This document shows positions 13,259 through 17,468 of a stretch of DNA of 17,468 nt, piece by piece. The stretch's first letter is position 1. Each line of letters opens with the position of its first letter. Under the pieces are notes generated by a model that worked only from the letters and a program-made list of their open reading frames with translations, was not told the DNA's origin and searched no databases. Made by a program: the position numbers and the translations under genes. This DNA is from Bacteroidota bacterium (lineage in GTDB: Bacteria; Bacteroidota; Ignavibacteria; SZUA-365). The stretch spans positions 1-17,468 of the forward strand of contig JAGTUW010000388.1 of NCBI GenBank assembly GCA_018224345.1. The letters run 5' to 3'.

Positions 13259-16200
13259 TCAGGAGCCCGCAATGGTGATGCGGATTTCGAGGCCGCCTTC
13301 ATGGATCGTGCTGCCCGGAATGCGGGATCCGACATCCGCATCCGGCCGTGTCCGTTCGTACCGGTAAAACAGCGAGGCCTGGACACGCTGGCTGACGCTG
13401 TATTTCACACGGGGTTCAATGCTGATCCGGATGATGCCTTCACGCGGCTGACCGCCACTGGCAAGATCAGTGATGCTGTAGATGCGGGAGGCAGTTTTGT
13501 TGACTGTCACAGCGAGGGTGAATTGAATGTCATTCTGAAGGGTGAGTCCGAACATCGGAACATCGAAACCGTTTTTCTTGTAATCGGCGGTCAGCGAGAG
13601 TTCATCCGAATTTTCTTCAATAATGTTGCTTGACGCGGTATTCAGATTGAAGATGCCTTTTTTATCCCAGCGTGTATTGACAGTCAAGTCTCCACCCCAG
13701 AGCTGGTTGAAGGCCAGTTGCAATCCGATCAATGGCTGGAAGCCGTAGCCGGCCTGCTGGCTTTCGGTGATGCGTTCCCCGGTATCCTGACTGTTGCGAT
13801 AGCCGGTGGAGAACGTGGAGGAGTAGCGGTGCTCAAGTGATATGCGGTCAGCCAGATCCTCAAGCAACGCCCATTTCTCCAGACCATCCCAGCGCAGCCC
13901 GTAATTGAGGCGCGGGAAAAATGCTCCCATGATGCTACGTAACCAGGGGACGGCCTCGAAACCTTCTTCAAAGGCATCTGCAAGCTTTTCGGCGTCCGGA
14001 CGCGTGTCATTCGGATCCGCGGCCATTTCCTGGAAGCGGTCGTTGACCGATCCCATATTCGTGTTGAAAGCACTGAAGAAGAGGAAATCCGGGAAAGCCA
14101 TGAAGGAGCGTTCGAGTTTGCCGGTGGTCGTGACGCTGGCGATGCGTTGATTCCCCAGATCATCCGTGCGGATCTGGTAGTTTTTATTGAGCGACCATTT
14201 CAGATCCCAGTTCAGATCAAGGCGTGCTCCTTCCCAGAGAGGGCGGTTTGTCTTGATCGAGAAATTGTTGCTTTGTGTGTAGTTGTCGACATACGTACCG
14301 CTCGGGTTCGGGGCGCGCAGTCCGCGACTGTAATTTTCGATGCCGACGAAAGGGAAGGCGCTTTTGAACGCAATGCGCCCTGAAGAGGGATTCGGGTCGC
14401 TGACGAGTCCCAACTGATACAGGCGTGACGGACCAAGATCCGGATCAGGAGGGTTGCCGAAGGGGACGCTGGTCCAGAATGTCGAAAAACCGGTCTGCCC
14501 GCGTACGCCGGCGACCTGACTGCTGTTATTCTGCGAGAAGCTGAAAGCAACGTTGTCGTAATCGAGGAAGGGAATTTTCAGTGCATAGTACGCTGCATCA
14601 GCAAGAATATCGCCGATGGGTATACCCTTTCCTTCGTCGGGTGTGTCACCTTCATCCTTGAATTCAGGTGGCTCCTGTTCACCATGGAGTATTGCGATGA
14701 CTTCCTTTCGCACTTTCTGGATGGTTTCATTGAGTTGCACGACACGCTCGAGTTCACTTTCCTCTACCGCGCTGCGCTTCATCTCCGCCAATTCCTCTTC
14801 CTGATCTATGAATTCACCGTACTTGTCGAGTATCCCGGCCGCTTCTCCCGGGTGGCGTTGTTCGAGAAGCTGGAGTAATTCGGAGAGCGGCTGCATACGC
14901 AATTCCTGCAATTCAGGATCAATTTCCGGTTCCGGCTCCGGCTCAGGTTGGGGGGTGCTGCGGCGGCCTGGCGCAGGTTTCCTTTGCGGGGCTGCGCCTG
15001 CTGCATCTTCACGATCACCGAACAGCGGTTCGAACAGTGCTTTGAGCTTGACGGTCAACTGTGCGTTGATACTGGCGTTGTAGCTTGCCGAACGCCCTTG
15101 TTCTTCCTGTTGAATATTCTGTTGCCAATTGTACGAGACCTGATAGCCGAGATTGAGATCGAGATGACGATCGAGGTCGAAAAGGGTCGGAAGCAGGGGG
15201 CGGCTGTTGAGTGAAAACTGTTGCTGGTACTGGGTCGGTATTCCGAAAAACAGGCTGCCGTTGCGACCGAAGAAAATATCATCGAAGATTGTGGAACTCT
15301 GTCGCTGCGTGACAATGGGGAGATTGAATTGGTCAGTTGCAATCTGACCGAATTCATCTCGCACGAATTCCGTTTCCAGACCCAGCAGGGACGATTGCAG
15401 GGAAGTGCTGTAATTTCCACTGAAGTTCATCAGGCTCTGCTCCGAGAGCGTGAATGCCATATTCGCCGAGCGGCTGTGCATGAAGGTGCGCGTGAAAGGG
15501 CGATATCGCAGTGGTTCACGCTCGACTTCCTCGATTCGCGAGCGCTCGAGGCCTGCATCAGCGGCGATTCGTGTGGGCAGGAAATACCATTTGGCGTCCT
15601 TGTAAAAATCGAGGACGGGGAGGCCATCAAAGAAAGCGAAAGGCTGGATGTATGCTTCCCGGCCGAAATCGTATCCGTAGCCGATGCGTGCCTGCCATTG
15701 CCAATTCCGACGGGAACGGAAGACCGGGTCGCGAAATCGTGTAATGGAATAATTATAGCTGAGTTCGAGACGATTGACGACATCCTTGACCAGCCAGCTC
15801 TCTCCCGGAGCTTTCAAGCGGACAGTGGGAATGGCCCAGCTGTCGCGGATGGAGAGGGTCTGTGTTGCAACTCGCGCGTTCCGTGTCGCTTCGTCGATTT
15901 CTCTCTGGGTTTTTCCTTCCGAGCGCATCCGCTCGGCCATGGCCGAGACCATGCCTTCGACCTCCACATCCGGTTGACCGGGTACCAGCAGGGGCTTGGT
16001 CAGATTCTCCGCGTGTGCGTAGGTGACACGGAGCTGAGTTCCCTGCCAATCCTCGGGAAACACTTTGTCGATGTTCAATGTCGTCGTCATGTTCCAGTTC
16101 GTCGTCCATGCACGTGATGCGCTGAAACGTTCGGACAATCCATGAAAATGGGGGTCAGTGTGGCTGACATTGGCGCTGATGTCGGCGAAGTCGGCAAGAC

Positions 16201-17468
16201 GCAGGCTCATCGAGGCATTGTACGCGTAACCGGTTTCACGGTTCGGCTGAATGACACGGAGCTCATTGATCCACAGACGTCCGGTGATCGGCTCCGCTTC
16301 GAGGTTCCGGACACCGACGCTGATGAACTGTACCCGTACCATATCGGGGTTCCCATGCACCCAGAACCATGCATTCTGTTTTCCCGGGACGCGGAAGTCG
16401 TCATAAGCGCTGGTGCTGTCGATAAGGCTTTTGATAGCAGTCAGATCACTGAAGCGTATCGACACCTCGTTGTTGGAAGTCCAACCGGGTTCGACCAGCA
16501 TGCGGTATTCGTAGTAATTATCTGTATCGATGCCGAAGCGCATGACCATTTCATACTGTCGTCCTTGGAGATTCGGATCGCCATGGACGTACATTTTCAT
16601 CTGCCTGTAGTTGAACAGGTCTATTCCATTCCCGGGGAAAATGCGATATGACTCACGTAATGTGTCTCCCGGCAAGTCTGTGAAATCAAGTGACAGAGAC
16701 TGTTCGTTTCCGTAAATCTCCTGATCCGGCCGGGTGCGATCCCGTGGCCGGATGACGCCGGGAGGGACGTCATATTCAGGATTGTCTTCTACGTTCACGA
16801 CACTAACGGTCAGCAACGGGTCATTCTGCAGCCGTTCGTACCACTGATTACCGACGAAGTTGAATTCGGCGATACGTACATTGACCCGTGCCTCCGGATC
16901 GGCTTGTTCCATGTCGGTGAGAATGACACGGAGGTATTCCACATTATCCAGCGCTGGTGTACCGTTACTCTCATCCGGGTTGGCGAGCGGGATGCGGAAT
17001 TGATACCATCCGTTTGTTCCGCCGCCGACCACATAGGGATTGCGGTTGGACGGATCGCCGAAACGTGTCGTATCCAGATCGATGATATAACGGAAGTAAT
17101 CGTTGGCCAGATCGAGAATTCCGTTATTGTTCATATCCTCGGTGTCGGGAAACTGGCCGGCGGGGTCATCGATATTTCCTTCGGTGCCGTTGAAGCGTGT
17201 CCAGTTATCCGGATCATAGAAGAAATTATCGCCACTGGGATCCGCCGGGTCCAGTCCGTAGAGCACAATCTCGTCCGCATACCGTTCCTGCTCCTCTGCA
17301 TTCGTCAGGCCGTCGAGACCGACATCCTCCCCCGGATCCAGGATACCGTTACGGATAGAACCGGAAATCACATCGTCCTCGGTATTGAGTTTTCCGTCCG
17401 GTATGACATCTTCGGAAATTTTTCCGAGATCGATAAGCAGTTTACCGCCCGAGGGGAGGTTTTCAACC
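13259..17468 (-). CDS. sprA: SprA/Sov-type T9SS outer-membrane translocon, C-terminal part (5' end outside window)
   Basis: The C-terminal 1402 residues of a very large outer-membrane protein of the SprA (Flavobacterium) / Sov (Porphyromonas) family. In the type IX secretion system it forms the giant single-chain beta-barrel that exports cargo with C-terminal sorting domains; full-length members have about 2300-2500 residues. The reading frame is open to the right edge, so the GTG near 17371 is not the start. Recognisable stretches include RNGILDPGEDVGLDGLT, the block around SYRIFPGNGIDLFNYRQMKMYVHG, GRLWINELRVI, and many alternating aromatic strands (SLFYRYERT near the end). A region at about 14617-15025 is non-barrel: basic/Pro-rich, a PEPEPEPE run, then charged coiled-coil. 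It ends 106 nt before ybaB. No T9SS cargo gene is in the window. Confidence 0.92.
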   Translation of the reverse strand, partial: VENLPSGGKLLIDLGKISEDVIPDGKLNTEDDVISGSIRNGILDPGEDVGLDGLTNAEEQERYADEIVLYGLDPADPSGDNFFYDPDNWTRFNGTEGNIDDPAGQFPDTEDMNNNGILDLANDYFRYIIDLDTTRFGDPSNRNPYVVGGGTNGWYQFRIPLANPDESNGTPALDNVEYLRVILTDMEQADPEARVNVRIAEFNFVGNQWYERLQNDPLLTVSVVNVEDNPEYDVPPGVIRPRDRTRPDQEIYGNEQSLSLDFTDLPGDTLRESYRIFPGNGIDLFNYRQMKMYVHGDPNLQGRQYEMVMRFGIDTDNYYEYRMLVEPGWTSNNEVSIRFSDLTAIKSLIDSTSAYDDFRVPGKQNAWFWVHGNPDMVRVQFISVGVRNLEAEPITGRLWINELRVIQPNRETGYAYNASMSLRLADFADISANVSHTDPHFHGLSERFSASRAWTTNWNMTTTLNIDKVFPEDWQGTQLRVTYAHAENLTKPLLVPGQPDVEVEGMVSAMAERMRSEGKTQREIDEATRNARVATQTLSIRDSWAIPTVRLKAPGESWLVKDVVNRLELSYNYSITRFRDPVFRSRRNWQWQARIGYGYDFGREAYIQPFAFFDGLPVLDFYKDAKWYFLPTRIAADAGLERSRIEEVEREPLRYRPFTRTFMHSRSANMAFTLSEQSLMNFSGNYSTSLQSSLLGLETEFVRDEFGQIATDQFNLPIVTQRQSSTIFDDIFFGRNGSLFFGIPTQYQQQFSLNSRPLLPTLFDLDRHLDLNLGYQVSYNWQQNIQQEEQGRSASYNASINAQLTVKLKALFEPLFGDREDAAGAAPQRKPAPGRRSTPQPEPEPEPEIDPELQELRMQPLSELLQLLEQRHPGEAAGILDKYGEFIDQEEELAEMKRSAVEESELERVVQLNETIQKVRKEVIAILHGEQEPPEFKDEGDTPDEGKGIPIGDILADAAYYALKIPFLDYDNVAFSFSQNNSSQVAGVRGQTGFSTFWTSVPFGNPPDPDLGPSRLYQLGLVSDPNPSSGRIAFKSAFPFVGIENYSRGLRAPNPSGTYVDNYTQSNNFSIKTNRPLWEGARLDLNWDLKWSLNKNYQIRTDDLGNQRIASVTTTGKLERSFMAFPDFLFFSAFNTNMGSVNDRFQEMAADPNDTRPDAEKLADAFEEGFEAVPWLRSIMGAFFPRLNYGLRWDGLEKWALLEDLADRISLEHRYSSTFSTGYRNSQDTGERITESQQAGYGFQPLIGLQLAFNQLWGGDLTVNTRWDKKGIFNLNTASSNIIEENSDELSLTADYKKNGFDVPMFGLTLQNDIQFTLAVTVNKTASRIYSITDLASGGQPREGIIRISIEPRVKYSVSQRVQASLFYRYERTRPDADVGSRIPGSTIHEGGLEIRITIAGS
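14617..15025 (-). other. Acidic, proline-rich and coiled-coil insertion within SprA
   Basis: About 136 residues interrupt the beta-strand pattern. In protein order: a basic Pro/Ala-rich stretch (APQRKPAPGRRS), the run PQPEPEPEPEIDPE (DNA about 14912-14953), a long charged helix region (LSELLQLLEQRH, EEELAEMKRSAVEESELERVV, TIQKVRKEVIAIL), and an acidic tail (EFKDEGDTPDEGKG). Beta-rich sequence resumes on both sides. Which side of the membrane it faces cannot be told from sequence. Confidence 0.7.

Noticed and set aside
15221..16117. A 298-codon plus-strand frame within sprA
   Set aside because: It is antisense to the continuous SprA reading frame and shows no domain motif.
17369..17371. GTG as the start of the SprA-type gene
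   Set aside because: The frame stays open to the right edge and the residues upstream (KISEDVIPDGKLNTEDD) continue the same domain, so the gene is truncated by the window.
1..17468. CRISPR arrays, tRNA or rRNA genes, insertion sequences, phage or defence genes
   Set aside because: No regularly spaced repeats, no recognisable cloverleaf or rRNA sequence, and no transposase, integrase, nuclease-methylase pair or toxin-antitoxin motif was seen on either strand by eye.

Overview
The window looks like a chromosomal segment from a moderately high-GC member of the FCB group, meaning Bacteroidota or a sister lineage such as Ignavibacteriota, Chlorobiota or Kapabacteria. The strongest pointer is a large SprA-type gene at the right edge, the outer-membrane translocon of the type IX secretion system (T9SS), which is largely confined to this group. 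Clear Shine-Dalgarno sequences (GGAG/GAGG) precede several genes and TTG is used as a start. This fits the deeper-branching lineages better than Bacteroidia or Flavobacteriia, where Shine-Dalgarno use is weak. No rRNA, tRNA, CRISPR array, transposase, integrase or phage gene was found.

Left part (1-6376, all plus strand): the 3' end of a cyclophilin-type peptidyl-prolyl isomerase; a class I polyphosphate kinase 2; a secreted S9 peptidase resembling DPP5; a membrane-anchored MutS-like ATPase whose TTG start overlaps the peptidase stop; a possible 58-residue small ORF; and an EgtD-type histidine methyltransferase, coupled to the small ORF by an ATGA overlap. A candidate promoter lies between the MutS-like gene and the small ORF.

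Right part (6324-17468, all minus strand, described here in transcription order from the right edge): the C-terminal 1402 residues of SprA, then ybaB, recR, a SAM-dependent methyltransferase and two related lipoprotein genes. From ybaB onward these are tightly spaced (9 nt, 21 nt, 4 nt overlap, about 80 nt), suggesting one operon. YbaB and RecR are a classic recombination-repair pair; the methyltransferase and lipoproteins are lineage-specific additions. Below them is a 565-nt stretch (9584-10148) with a candidate 62-residue basic small protein and a strong intrinsic terminator. A YkvA/DUF1232 gene and a large RecQ helicase follow. RecQ runs 53 nt into the convergent egtD gene.

Most of the window is recognisable housekeeping and envelope biology. 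The least explained parts are the two small ORFs, the tandem lipoprotein pair with its 18-bp duplicated leader, the acidic coiled-coil insertion inside the SprA barrel region, and the linker with a G8 tract in the MutS-like protein. I did not see a convincing new multi-gene system.
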